Positions 1 through 5,057 of a DNA stretch of 5,057 bases are shown piece by piece. The DNA lies in NCBI GenBank assembly GCA_900544465.1, contig UQVT01000137.1, positions 1-5,057 of the forward strand. Reading direction: 5' to 3'. The stretch comes from an uncultured Collinsella sp. GTDB taxonomy: Bacteria; Actinomycetota; Coriobacteriia; Coriobacteriales; Coriobacteriaceae. Made by a program: the position numbers and the translations under genes. Numbering within the stretch: the first letter of the stretch is position 1; each line of letters starts with the position of its first letter. The notes beneath the pieces are model-generated. The model saw only the letters and a program-made list of their open reading frames with translations, did no database searches and was not told the origin of the DNA.

Positions 1-1461
1 GCCATGAACCTCATGGTTCCCGTGCTTTCCGCCTACATCGCCGAGTCCATCGGCAAGCGCCCGGCGCTCGTCCCCGGTTTTGTTGCCGGTATGATCGCCA
101 TCCAGGGCCTGCCCGTTAACGCCGAGACCGGCATGATCGACGCCGGCGGCGCCGGCGTGGGCTTCGGCTTCCTGGGCGGCATCGTCGGCGGTTTCCTCGC
201 TGGCTATGTCATCTTGCTGCTCGAGAAGGTCTTCTCCAAGCTGCCCAAGAATCTGGACGGCCTCAAGGCTATCTTCCTGTACCCGCTGTTCTCGACTGCT
301 ATCGTCGGCCTGGTCATGCTCGGCATCTCCGGCCCCATGGCTGCCATCAACACCGCCATGATGGACTTCCTCAAGGGTCTGTCTGCCTCTGGCGCCATTG
401 TTCTGGGCCTTGCCATCGGCTGCATGTGCGCCGTTGACATGGGCGGCCCGGTCAACAAGGCTGCTTACGTCACCGGTACCGCTATGCTCACCGAGGCCCT
501 GGCCGCCGGTGTCGGCACCGACACCTACAACTTCGGCACCAACTTCATGGCTGCCGTCTCCGCCGCTTGCATCGTTCCGCCGCTGATCACCACCTTCGCC
601 GTCGTTGTCGGCAAGAAGTACTTCAGCCAGGAGGATCATGACGCCGGTATCGTCAACCTCATCCTTGGTTGCACCCACATCACCGAGGGCGCCATTCCGT
701 TCATGACCAAGAACATCTGGCCCGTTATGCCCATCATGATGCTCGGTTCCTCTATCGCCTCGATCCTGACCATTATGTTCAACGTTCACGATCCGGCGCC
801 TCATGGTGGCTTCCTGGTCCTGCCCGTTGTCGAGAATGGTCCGCTGTGGGTCCTCGCGATCCTCATCGGCGCTGTGGTCGGTGGCATCCTGTTCGTGGCC
901 TTCAAGAAGTACGACTTCGAGAAGAACCAGAAGGCAGCTCCCGCCGCCGCTGCTCAGCCGGTCGAGGCCCCCAAGGCCACTGCCGTCGAGGCCCCCAAGG
1001 CCGAGGCTGCCGACTTCGTGAAGGTCGAGAACGTCTTTGTCGCCGAGGACTTCGCTTCTCGTGACGAGGCTCTGAGCTTTGTCTCCAACCAGGCCGTCAA
1101 GGCCGGTGTCGCGAGCGACGCCGATGCCGTGATGAACGCCTTCCTGGCCCGCGAGGCCGAGGGTACCACGGGCATGATGGAGGGCTTCGCCATTCCGCAT
1201 GCCAAGTCCGATGCCATTACCGAGGCCGCCGTTATCGTCGTCAAGGACGACTCCGGCGTCACCGGTTGGGACACCATGGACGGCGCTCCCGTCAACGTGG
1301 CTATCGCCCTGCTCATCCCCGGTGCCCAGGCTGGCACCACGCATCTCAAGATTCTGTCCAAGGTCGCCGAGGCGCTCATGGACGAGGACTTCCGTGCCAC
1401 CGTCAAGGGTTCCACCAACGCCGCCGAGATCGCCAAGACGATTAACGCCCGTCTGGTCTAA
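1..1461 (+). CDS. fruA: Fructose-family PTS permease, IIC-IIA part (5' end outside window)
   Basis: This is the membrane permease of a phosphoenolpyruvate-dependent fructose phosphotransferase system, which imports the sugar while phosphorylating it. The reading frame is already open at base 1, so the start lies upstream; the ATG at 4 is internal. Residues below are numbered from that ATG. Residues 1-305 are the fructose-type IIC domain: about six hydrophobic stretches (for example 48-75, 89-113, 126-147, 181-203, 238-260, 279-300), and the family motifs DMGGPVNKAAY (145-155), ITEGAIPF (226-233) and DPAPHGG (263-269). Residues 306-337 form an Ala/Pro/Lys/Glu linker. Residues about 338-485 are a IIA domain of the fructose/mannitol type, with the phosphoacceptor His399 in GFAIPHAK. 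A IIB domain is not seen and is probably encoded upstream, giving a B-C-A order instead of the A-B-C order of some relatives. A terminator follows closely. Fructose specificity is inferred from family and neighbours. Confidence 0.93.
   Translation, partial: AMNLMVPVLSAYIAESIGKRPALVPGFVAGMIAIQGLPVNAETGMIDAGGAGVGFGFLGGIVGGFLAGYVILLLEKVFSKLPKNLDGLKAIFLYPLFSTAIVGLVMLGISGPMAAINTAMMDFLKGLSASGAIVLGLAIGCMCAVDMGGPVNKAAYVTGTAMLTEALAAGVGTDTYNFGTNFMAAVSAACIVPPLITTFAVVVGKKYFSQEDHDAGIVNLILGCTHITEGAIPFMTKNIWPVMPIMMLGSSIASILTIMFNVHDPAPHGGFLVLPVVENGPLWVLAILIGAVVGGILFVAFKKYDFEKNQKAAPAAAAQPVEAPKATAVEAPKAEAADFVKVENVFVAEDFASRDEALSFVSNQAVKAGVASDADAVMNAFLAREAEGTTGMMEGFAIPHAKSDAITEAAVIVVKDDSGVTGWDTMDGAPVNVAIALLIPGAQAGTTHLKILSKVAEALMDEDFRATVKGSTNAAEIAKTINARLV
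961..1002 (+). repeat. Short in-frame tandem-like repeat in the IIC-IIA linker
   Basis: An 18-bp sequence encoding VEAPKA occurs identically at 961-978 and 985-1002, separated by six bases encoding Thr-Ala. It lies in the flexible Ala/Pro-rich linker between the IIC and IIA domains. The copies are identical at DNA level, including third positions, which points to recent slippage or duplication. A change in copy number would alter linker length by eight residues without breaking the frame. Confidence 0.8.
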
Positions 1462-1495
1462 CCCCACGGCTAGCGATTAACATCGCCCCCTGTAC

Positions 1496-1533
1496 AAAAG
1501 GCGAGGACTCCACCAGGAGCCCCCGCCTTTTTT
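1496..1533 (+). terminator. Rho-independent terminator after the fructose permease
   Basis: AAAAGGCG (1496-1503) pairs with CGCCTTTT (1524-1531). An inner CTCC/GGAG pairing closes a small ACCA loop, and the run of six T residues (1528-1533) follows the GC-rich stem. It sits 35 bases after the permease stop codon, so it probably ends that transcript and separates it from ptsH. The A-rich left side and T-rich right side would also allow weaker termination from the other strand, but no gene in this window reads that way. Confidence 0.85.
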
Positions 1534-1546
1534 CTTGCCCCTCCCA

Positions 1547-1617
1547 TAAGTTGCGGTGAAATAGGGACTGTTTAACCGTTTCAACCCCAAATCCAGTCCC
1601 TACTTCACCGCAACTTA
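1547..1617. repeat. 24-bp inverted repeat (REP/MITE-like hairpin)
   Basis: The arms at 1547-1570 and 1594-1617 are reverse complements at 23 of 24 positions and enclose a 23-base loop. The single mismatch (1561 A against 1603 C) would be a G-U wobble if the bottom strand were transcribed. Outside the arms, CCCA (1543-1546) and TGGG (1624-1627) could add a few pairs after a bulge. There is no T-tract, so this is not a typical terminator, and one already lies just upstream. It looks like a small intergenic palindromic element, of the kind that is often multicopy, but copy number cannot be seen here. Confidence 0.75.
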
Positions 1618-1679
1618 CAGAGATGGGCATAGACGGTCCTGCTTGCCGAGTCTTTAGTGCGGACAGACTATCAGCCAGA

Positions 1680-1918
1680 ATTCCGTTTGGTCGATATTAC
1701 TCTGGACCGACTGAGTTTCCCCAGCTTGCTCGCCCACAGGGGCCCGTGCGCGGCCTGTGAGATTTATCGCGAGTTCCGCTCGAGCCGAAGAGCACTTAAT
1801 GTGCTCTTCGTGTGAGCAGGACTGTAGAGCAGGAAATCTCACAGGCCGCGCACGGGCCCCTGTGGGCGAGCAAGCGGACGACAAACACATCTGTCCAATA
1901 ATTCGTCTGAAACATAAT
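1680..1918. repeat. Large concentric palindrome with perfect 42-bp arms
   Basis: The segments 1724-1765 and 1834-1875 are perfect reverse complements over 42 bp. Inside them, CGAAGAGCAC (1786-1795) and GTGCTCTTCG (1801-1810) form a perfect 10-bp stem with a TTAAT loop, with partial pairing between (AGTTCCGCTC near 1772-1781 against GAGCAGGACT, 1814-1823). Outside, about 1680-1723 and 1876-1918 remain alignable as diverged inverted copies; for example, GTCCA followed by TAAT lies at matching distances from the arms. All layers share a centre near 1799. Each 42-bp arm also contains its own CACAGG...CCTGTG imperfect palindrome. No transposase gene, target duplication or T-tract is visible. The inner 1724-1875 element is certain; the outer extension is less so. 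Confidence 0.85.
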
Positions 1919-1942
1919 GAAAAACCGTTTGATGTGAGTTAA

Positions 1943-1948
1943 TATAAA
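1943..1948 (+). promoter_or_regulatory. Candidate -10 element for ptsH
   Basis: TATAAA lies in the AT-rich stretch 1899-1950, which contrasts with the GC-rich surroundings and is the most promoter-like sequence before ptsH. Initiation about seven bases downstream would give a leader of roughly 58 nt that includes the pairing elements described at 1963-2010. No good -35 box is found at 16-18 bp spacing; TTGATG at 1929-1934 is too close. GTTT (1927-1930) and AAAC (1946-1949) form a weak inverted repeat around it that could be an operator. This is a weak call. Confidence 0.25.
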
Positions 1949-1962
1949 CAACGTCGTGAATC

Positions 1963-2010
1963 TGACTCCTGCCACATACATGACAGGGGTTAAACACAAA
2001 AAAGGAGTCA
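1963..2010 (+). promoter_or_regulatory. Possible structured leader occluding the ptsH ribosome binding site
   Basis: TGACTCCT (1963-1970) is a perfect complement of AGGAGTCA (2003-2010), which contains the ptsH Shine-Dalgarno sequence. The same upstream segment, as GACTCCTG (1964-1971), can instead pair with CAGGGGTT (1984-1991) using two G-U pairs, leaving the Shine-Dalgarno free. The two foldings are mutually exclusive, as in a translational switch. No known riboswitch or protein site is recognised, and regulation is inferred only from complementarity. Confidence 0.4.
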
Positions 2011-2013
2011 ACT

Positions 2014-2277
2014 ATGGTTTCTGAGAAGGCTACCCTCGTTAATCCTCAGGGTCTGCACATGCGTCCGGCTGGTCTGTTCGCCTCCACCATGGGCAAGTAC
2101 GCCTGTGACGTGACGGTCGTCACCCCCGAGAAGGAGGTCAACGGCAAGTCCCCGATGGCCCTCATGGCTGCTGGTATCCCCTGCGGTACCGAGGTCGAGG
2201 TCAAGTGCGACGGCGCCGACGAGGCCGAGGCTCTGGCTGCTGCCATCGAGCTCATCAAGAGCGGTCTTGGCGAGTAG
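2014..2277 (+). CDS. ptsH: PTS phosphocarrier protein HPr
   Basis: HPr is the small cytoplasmic carrier that takes phosphate from enzyme I and donates it to IIA domains of sugar permeases. The 87-residue product has the usual family length. The phosphoacceptor His15 lies in GLHMRPA (13-19), with Arg17 and Pro18 conserved. Ser46 is present in NGKSPMALMAAGI (43-55), the position that HPr kinase phosphorylates in many Gram-positive bacteria for catabolite control. It is followed by Pro47, where Firmicutes usually have Ile. The ATG is preceded by AAAGGAG (2001-2007) at a six-base spacing, which fixes the start. It is 79 bases before the closest possible enzyme I codon-run and is separated from it by a terminator-like hairpin. 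Its own leader may be structured. Confidence 0.97.
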   Translation: MVSEKATLVNPQGLHMRPAGLFASTMGKYACDVTVVTPEKEVNGKSPMALMAAGIPCGTEVEVKCDGADEAEALAAAIELIKSGLGE

Positions 2278-2322
2278 AACTCAAACGGGTCGCATGTTGA
2301 ACAACTAAGTTCATATTTGGGG

Positions 2323-2358
2323 GCGCAGTGACCTGTTGTAAGGTAACTGCGCTCTTTT
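2323..2358 (+). terminator. Terminator or attenuator between ptsH and the enzyme I gene
   Basis: GCGCAGT (2323-2329) pairs with ACTGCGC (2346-2352), and inside it ACCT (2331-2334) pairs with AGGT (2341-2344), with single unpaired bases between the two stems. TCTTTTGT follows directly. The structure matches an intrinsic terminator, although the T-tract is interrupted. Because enzyme I lacks an evident promoter of its own in 2278-2404, partial read-through is the likely outcome, giving more HPr than enzyme I. Confidence 0.75.
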
Positions 2359-2404
2359 GTCATGGATATGGCAAAACGCTTTATCACATGACACGGAGAG
2401 AGGA

Positions 2405-4114
2405 ATGGGAATGTATCAGGGAGTCAACGCTTCCGAGGGCATCGGTATCGGCACCGTCATGGTCGCCGTCGATCCCGACTTGACGTTTGAGCCGCACGAG
2501 GTTGCTGATTCGGCAGCAGAGAAGGAGCGCTATCAGTCCGCTCTTTCGGTCTTCTGCGAGAAGACCCAGGCTCAGGCCGACCACATGAAGGAGACGGTGG
2601 GCGAGGCCGAGGCCGAGATCATGAGCGGACACATTGTTCTGGCTCAGGATCCGGGTATGACCGACGCCATCAACGCCGCCATTGACGGCGGTACCTGCGC
2701 CGAGCAGGCGCTCATGGACACCTCGACCATGTTCGAGAACATGTTCCTGTCCATGGACGACGAGATGTTCCGTCTTCGCGCGGCTGACATCGCCGACATC
2801 CGCACCGGTATTCTGGCCGAGCTGCTGGGCAAGGAGGTCGTCGACCTCTCCGTCCTGCCCGAGAACACTGTCGTTGTCGTGCACGACCTCACGCCGTCCA
2901 TGACCGCCACGATCGATAAGGCCCACGTTGCCGGTATCGTCACCGAGACCGGTGGCCGCACGTCGCACTCCGCGATCATTGCGCGCGCCCTCGAGATCCC
3001 GGCTGTCCTTTCGGTCTCCAACAGCTGCACCGCACTGCGCAACGGCATGACCGTTGTCGTCGACGGCGGCAAGGGTATCGTCGAGGCCGATCCCGACGAG
3101 GAGACGCTCGCCGCCTACACCGCCAAGGCCGAGGCCTTCGCTGCCGAGAAGGCAGCCCTCGAGGCCTTCCGTGGCAAGCCGTCCGTGACTGCCGATGGCA
3201 TCAAGAAGATCATCGCCTGCAACATCGGCAACCCCGATGACGTGCCCAACGCGCTCGATCATGACGCCGAGGCTATCGGTCTGTTCCGCTCCGAGTTCCT
3301 GTTCATGGACTCCGCTGAGCTTCCTTCCGAGGAGGAGCAGTTCAACGCCTACCGTAAGGTCGCCAGCGCGCTCAAGGGTGCTCCGGTCATCATCCGCACG
3401 CTCGATGTGGGTGGCGACAAGGAGATTCCGTATCTGCATATGGTCAAGGAAGACAACCCCTTCATGGGCTTCCGCGCCGTGCGTTACTGCCTGGCCAATC
3501 CCGACCAGTACAAGGTCCAGCTCCGCGCTCTGCTGCGCGCTAGCGCCTTCGGTGACGTCAAGATCATGATCCCGCTCGTCACCTGCGTCGAGGAGGTCTT
3601 GGCTGTCAAGGAGCTCGTCGAGCAGTGCAAGACCGAGCTGACCGAAGAGGGTCGCAAGTTCAACGAGAACATCGAGGTCGGCATCATGGTCGAGACGCCC
3701 GCCGCTTCGCTGCTCGCAGACCGTCTTGCCGAGGTCGCCGACTTCTTCTCCATCGGCACCAACGACCTGATCGGCTACACCATGTGCGCCGACCGTGGTA
3801 ACGACACCATCTCCAACCTGTACCAGGTTTACTATCCCGCCGTGCTCCGCTCGCTCAAGAACATCATCGAGAGCGGCGTGAAGGCCGGCATCATGGTCGG
3901 TATGTGCGGCGAGGCCGCTGCCGATCCGCTGCTCGAGCCGCTGCTGATCAGCTGGGGCCTGGAGGAGTTCTCGATGAGTGCTCCGTCGATCCTGCGCGCC
4001 CGTAAGACCATCAGCCAGTGGACCAAGGCCGAGTGCGACGAGCTCGCCGAGAAGGCGCTCGCCTGCAACACCGCCGCCGAGGTCAAGGCACTGCTCGAGT
4101 CCGCAGCTCGCTAA
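2405..4114 (+). CDS. ptsI: PTS enzyme I (phosphoenolpyruvate-protein phosphotransferase)
   Basis: Cytoplasmic enzyme I autophosphorylates from PEP and transfers the phosphate to HPr, feeding all PTS permeases. The 569-residue product matches the usual length of about 570. Domains in order are the N-terminal HPr-binding region (about 5-130), the swivelling phosphohistidine domain (about 150-225) with His188 in GGRTSHSAIIAR, and the PEP-binding barrel (about 248-540). The barrel retains Arg295 (GLFRSEFLFM), Arg331 (RTLDVGGDKE), Glu430 (GIMVETPAA), Asn453-Asp454 (SIGTNDL) and Cys501 (GMCGE). Start: the frame is open to a TTG at 2357, but that would add 16 residues and run into the terminator; ATG 2405 has GGAG (2395-2398) six bases upstream. 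ATG 2411 with AGGA (2401-2404) is nearly as good and also fits the family N-terminus. It differs from the E. coli sequence at NDLIGYT (NDLTQYT) and RSEF (RTEF). Confidence 0.97.
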   Translation: MGMYQGVNASEGIGIGTVMVAVDPDLTFEPHEVADSAAEKERYQSALSVFCEKTQAQADHMKETVGEAEAEIMSGHIVLAQDPGMTDAINAAIDGGTCAEQALMDTSTMFENMFLSMDDEMFRLRAADIADIRTGILAELLGKEVVDLSVLPENTVVVVHDLTPSMTATIDKAHVAGIVTETGGRTSHSAIIARALEIPAVLSVSNSCTALRNGMTVVVDGGKGIVEADPDEETLAAYTAKAEAFAAEKAALEAFRGKPSVTADGIKKIIACNIGNPDDVPNALDHDAEAIGLFRSEFLFMDSAELPSEEEQFNAYRKVASALKGAPVIIRTLDVGGDKEIPYLHMVKEDNPFMGFRAVRYCLANPDQYKVQLRALLRASAFGDVKIMIPLVTCVEEVLAVKELVEQCKTELTEEGRKFNENIEVGIMVETPAASLLADRLAEVADFFSIGTNDLIGYTMCADRGNDTISNLYQVYYPAVLRSLKNIIESGVKAGIMVGMCGEAAADPLLEPLLISWGLEEFSMSAPSILRARKTISQWTKAECDELAEKALACNTAAEVKALLESAAR

Positions 4115-4131
4115 TTTGGTATCAGAGGTAA

Positions 4132-4161
4132 CCGCGTGGTTGGAATGGGCCGGCCACGCGG
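4132..4161 (+). other. Stable intercistronic hairpin between enzyme I and kinase genes
   Basis: CCGCGTGG (4132-4139) pairs perfectly with CCACGCGG (4154-4161). The stem can continue inward through two G-U pairs and two G-C pairs to about 12 bp with an AATGGG loop. An overlapping alternative is GGGCC (4147-4151) with GGCCC (4160-4164). No T-tract follows, so it is unlikely to be an intrinsic terminator. Possible roles are mRNA processing, 3'-end protection or translational modulation of the downstream kinase; none can be chosen from sequence. Confidence 0.65.
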
Positions 4162-4188
4162 CCCTCACATATACAGGGGGTACTGTAA

Positions 4189-5057
4189 ATGTTCTACACG
4201 CTAACCGCTAACCCGGCTGTCGACATGACGGTTTCGAGCTCTCCGCTCGAGCCCGACGAGAACGTCCGCACCGGTTCGGCCAGCTACACGGCTAACGGCA
4301 AGGGCCTCGACGTGTCCTTCGCCTTTAAGAAGATGGGCGTCGACACCGTCGCGCTCGGCTTCTTCGCTGGCTTCACGGGCAAGTTCATCGTCGAGGAGGT
4401 CATGAACCTGGGTTGCCTCTGCCGCCCGGTCTGGACCGACGGTATCACGCGCATTAACACCTACGTCAACGATGGCCAGCACGAGTACGGCATCCTGAAC
4501 CCCGGCGCCCCGATCACGCCGCAGCACCAGGAGGAGCTCTACAACATCCTGGACACCGCGGGCGATCTCGAGTGCCTGATCGTCTCCGGCTCCGTGCCTC
4601 CCAAAGCTACGCCCGACTTCCTGGCTCAGGTCATGGAGCACGCTCAGGCTCGTGGCGCTGACGTCGTCCTGGACCTGTCCTCCGACAAGCTCAAGGAGCT
4701 CGCTCACAAGAAGCCGCTGCTCATCAAGCCGAACCATCACGAGATGAAGGCCATCTTCGGCGTGCCGGTCGACACCGACGACGAGGTTCGTGTCGCCATG
4801 AAGATGGCTCACGACGCTGGCGTTCAGAACGTGCTGCTCACCCGTGGTAGCCGCGGCGACGCTTACTTCTCCAACGGCGAGGACATCTGGTACGCCAAGC
4901 GTGAGTTCAACATCAAGCTGGTCTCTTCCGTCTGCGCCGGCGACTGCACCCTCGCTGCGTTCCTGCACAAGTGGTACAGGGATCGCGATAACGTCGAGGA
5001 GGCCATGAAGCTCGCTATGGCCACCGGCGCCAACGTTGCCGAGTCCGTCGGCATTGG
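4189..5057 (+). CDS. fruK: PfkB-family kinase, probable 1-phosphofructokinase (3' end outside window)
   Basis: This ribokinase-fold kinase probably phosphorylates fructose-1-phosphate to fructose-1,6-bisphosphate with ATP, the step after fructose PTS uptake. The ATG at 4189 follows AGGGGG (4175-4180) at eight bases. The frame stays open to the window end, giving 289 codons of an expected 300-310. Features of the 1-phosphofructokinase/tagatose-6-phosphate kinase branch are NPAVDMT (8-14), a GKG loop (37-39), ALGFFAGFTG (55-64), TRIN (87-90), GSVPP (135-139), KPNHHEM (181-187), TRGSRGD (219-225) and the catalytic Asp252 in CAGD (249-252). Two signature positions are unusual: Cys249 where Gly is typical in GAGD, and Asp41 where Asn is typical after GKG. 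It lies 74 bases after enzyme I and shares its direction. Tagatose-6-phosphate or another sugar-phosphate substrate remains possible. Confidence 0.85.
   Translation, partial: MFYTLTANPAVDMTVSSSPLEPDENVRTGSASYTANGKGLDVSFAFKKMGVDTVALGFFAGFTGKFIVEEVMNLGCLCRPVWTDGITRINTYVNDGQHEYGILNPGAPITPQHQEELYNILDTAGDLECLIVSGSVPPKATPDFLAQVMEHAQARGADVVLDLSSDKLKELAHKKPLLIKPNHHEMKAIFGVPVDTDDEVRVAMKMAHDAGVQNVLLTRGSRGDAYFSNGEDIWYAKREFNIKLVSSVCAGDCTLAAFLHKWYRDRDNVEEAMKLAMATGANVAESVGI

Noticed and set aside
954..1436. A 160-codon open frame on the - strand over the IIA domain
   Set aside because: Low-complexity Ser/Ala/Thr product opposite a conserved IIA domain, with no motif.
1724..1875. CRISPR array or retron-like RNA
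   Set aside because: There are only two copies, in inverted orientation, with no regular spacers, and no Cas or reverse transcriptase gene is in the window.
1724..1875. Insertion sequence with 42-bp terminal inverted repeats
   Set aside because: Only 68 bp lies between the arms, no transposase is encoded, and the sequences next to the arms show no direct target duplication. A MITE is not excluded but not shown.
1654..2011. Small open frames of 61-78 codons in the palindrome region on both strands
   Set aside because: Products from opposite strands share the peptide RARAPVGEQA only because of the inverted repeat. No ribosome binding site or family resemblance supports them.
2297..2317. Promoter for enzyme I (TTGAAC with CATATT)
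   Set aside because: The spacing is only nine bases, far short of the 16-18 needed.
2357..2404. Upstream TTG start for enzyme I
   Set aside because: It lies in the T-tract of the terminator-like hairpin, has no ribosome binding site, and adds residues absent from the family.
2384..4168. A 594-codon open frame on the - strand opposite enzyme I
   Set aside because: It mirrors the enzyme I gene, is rich in Gly/Asp/Val/Leu with no recognisable domain, and is explained by high-GC codon bias in a well-conserved + strand gene.
4201..4968. A 255-codon open frame on the - strand opposite the kinase
   Set aside because: Same shadow effect. The + strand frame has clear PfkB motifs and a ribosome binding site; this one has neither.

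Overview
The window suggests a high-GC Gram-positive bacterium. The coding regions use GCC/GTC/GAG/CTC-type codons heavily, starts are preceded by GGAG-type ribosome binding sites, and the protein style fits a gut Coriobacteriia member such as Collinsella. That placement is inferred from overall resemblance and not from a marker gene. All genes are on the + strand and form a fructose/PTS phosphotransfer locus.

Layout: (1) 1-1461, the 3' part of a fructose-family PTS permease with the IIC membrane domain joined by an Ala/Pro linker to a C-terminal IIA domain. (2) 1462-2013, a 552-bp gap with no convincing gene. It holds an intrinsic terminator, a 24-bp inverted repeat, a large concentric palindrome centred near 1799 with perfect 42-bp arms, and a possible promoter and structured leader for the next gene. 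(3) 2014-2277, HPr (ptsH). (4) 2278-2404, a gap with a terminator-like hairpin. (5) 2405-4114, PTS enzyme I. (6) 4115-4188, a gap with a stable hairpin lacking a T-tract. (7) 4189-5057, a PfkB-family sugar-phosphate kinase resembling 1-phosphofructokinase, cut by the window end.

Together the genes describe one pathway. Enzyme I takes phosphate from PEP and passes it to HPr. HPr phosphorylates the IIA domain of the permease, which imports and phosphorylates fructose (via a IIB domain, presumably upstream of the window). The kinase would then convert fructose-1-phosphate to fructose-1,6-bisphosphate. The general PTS proteins being beside a fructose permease and kinase suggests co-regulation with fructose use.

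The genes are conserved families. The least explained part is the 1462-2013 gap, especially the roughly 240-bp concentric palindrome, followed by a leader in which the ptsH ribosome binding site can pair with an upstream segment. I found no evidence of a wholly new multi-gene system.
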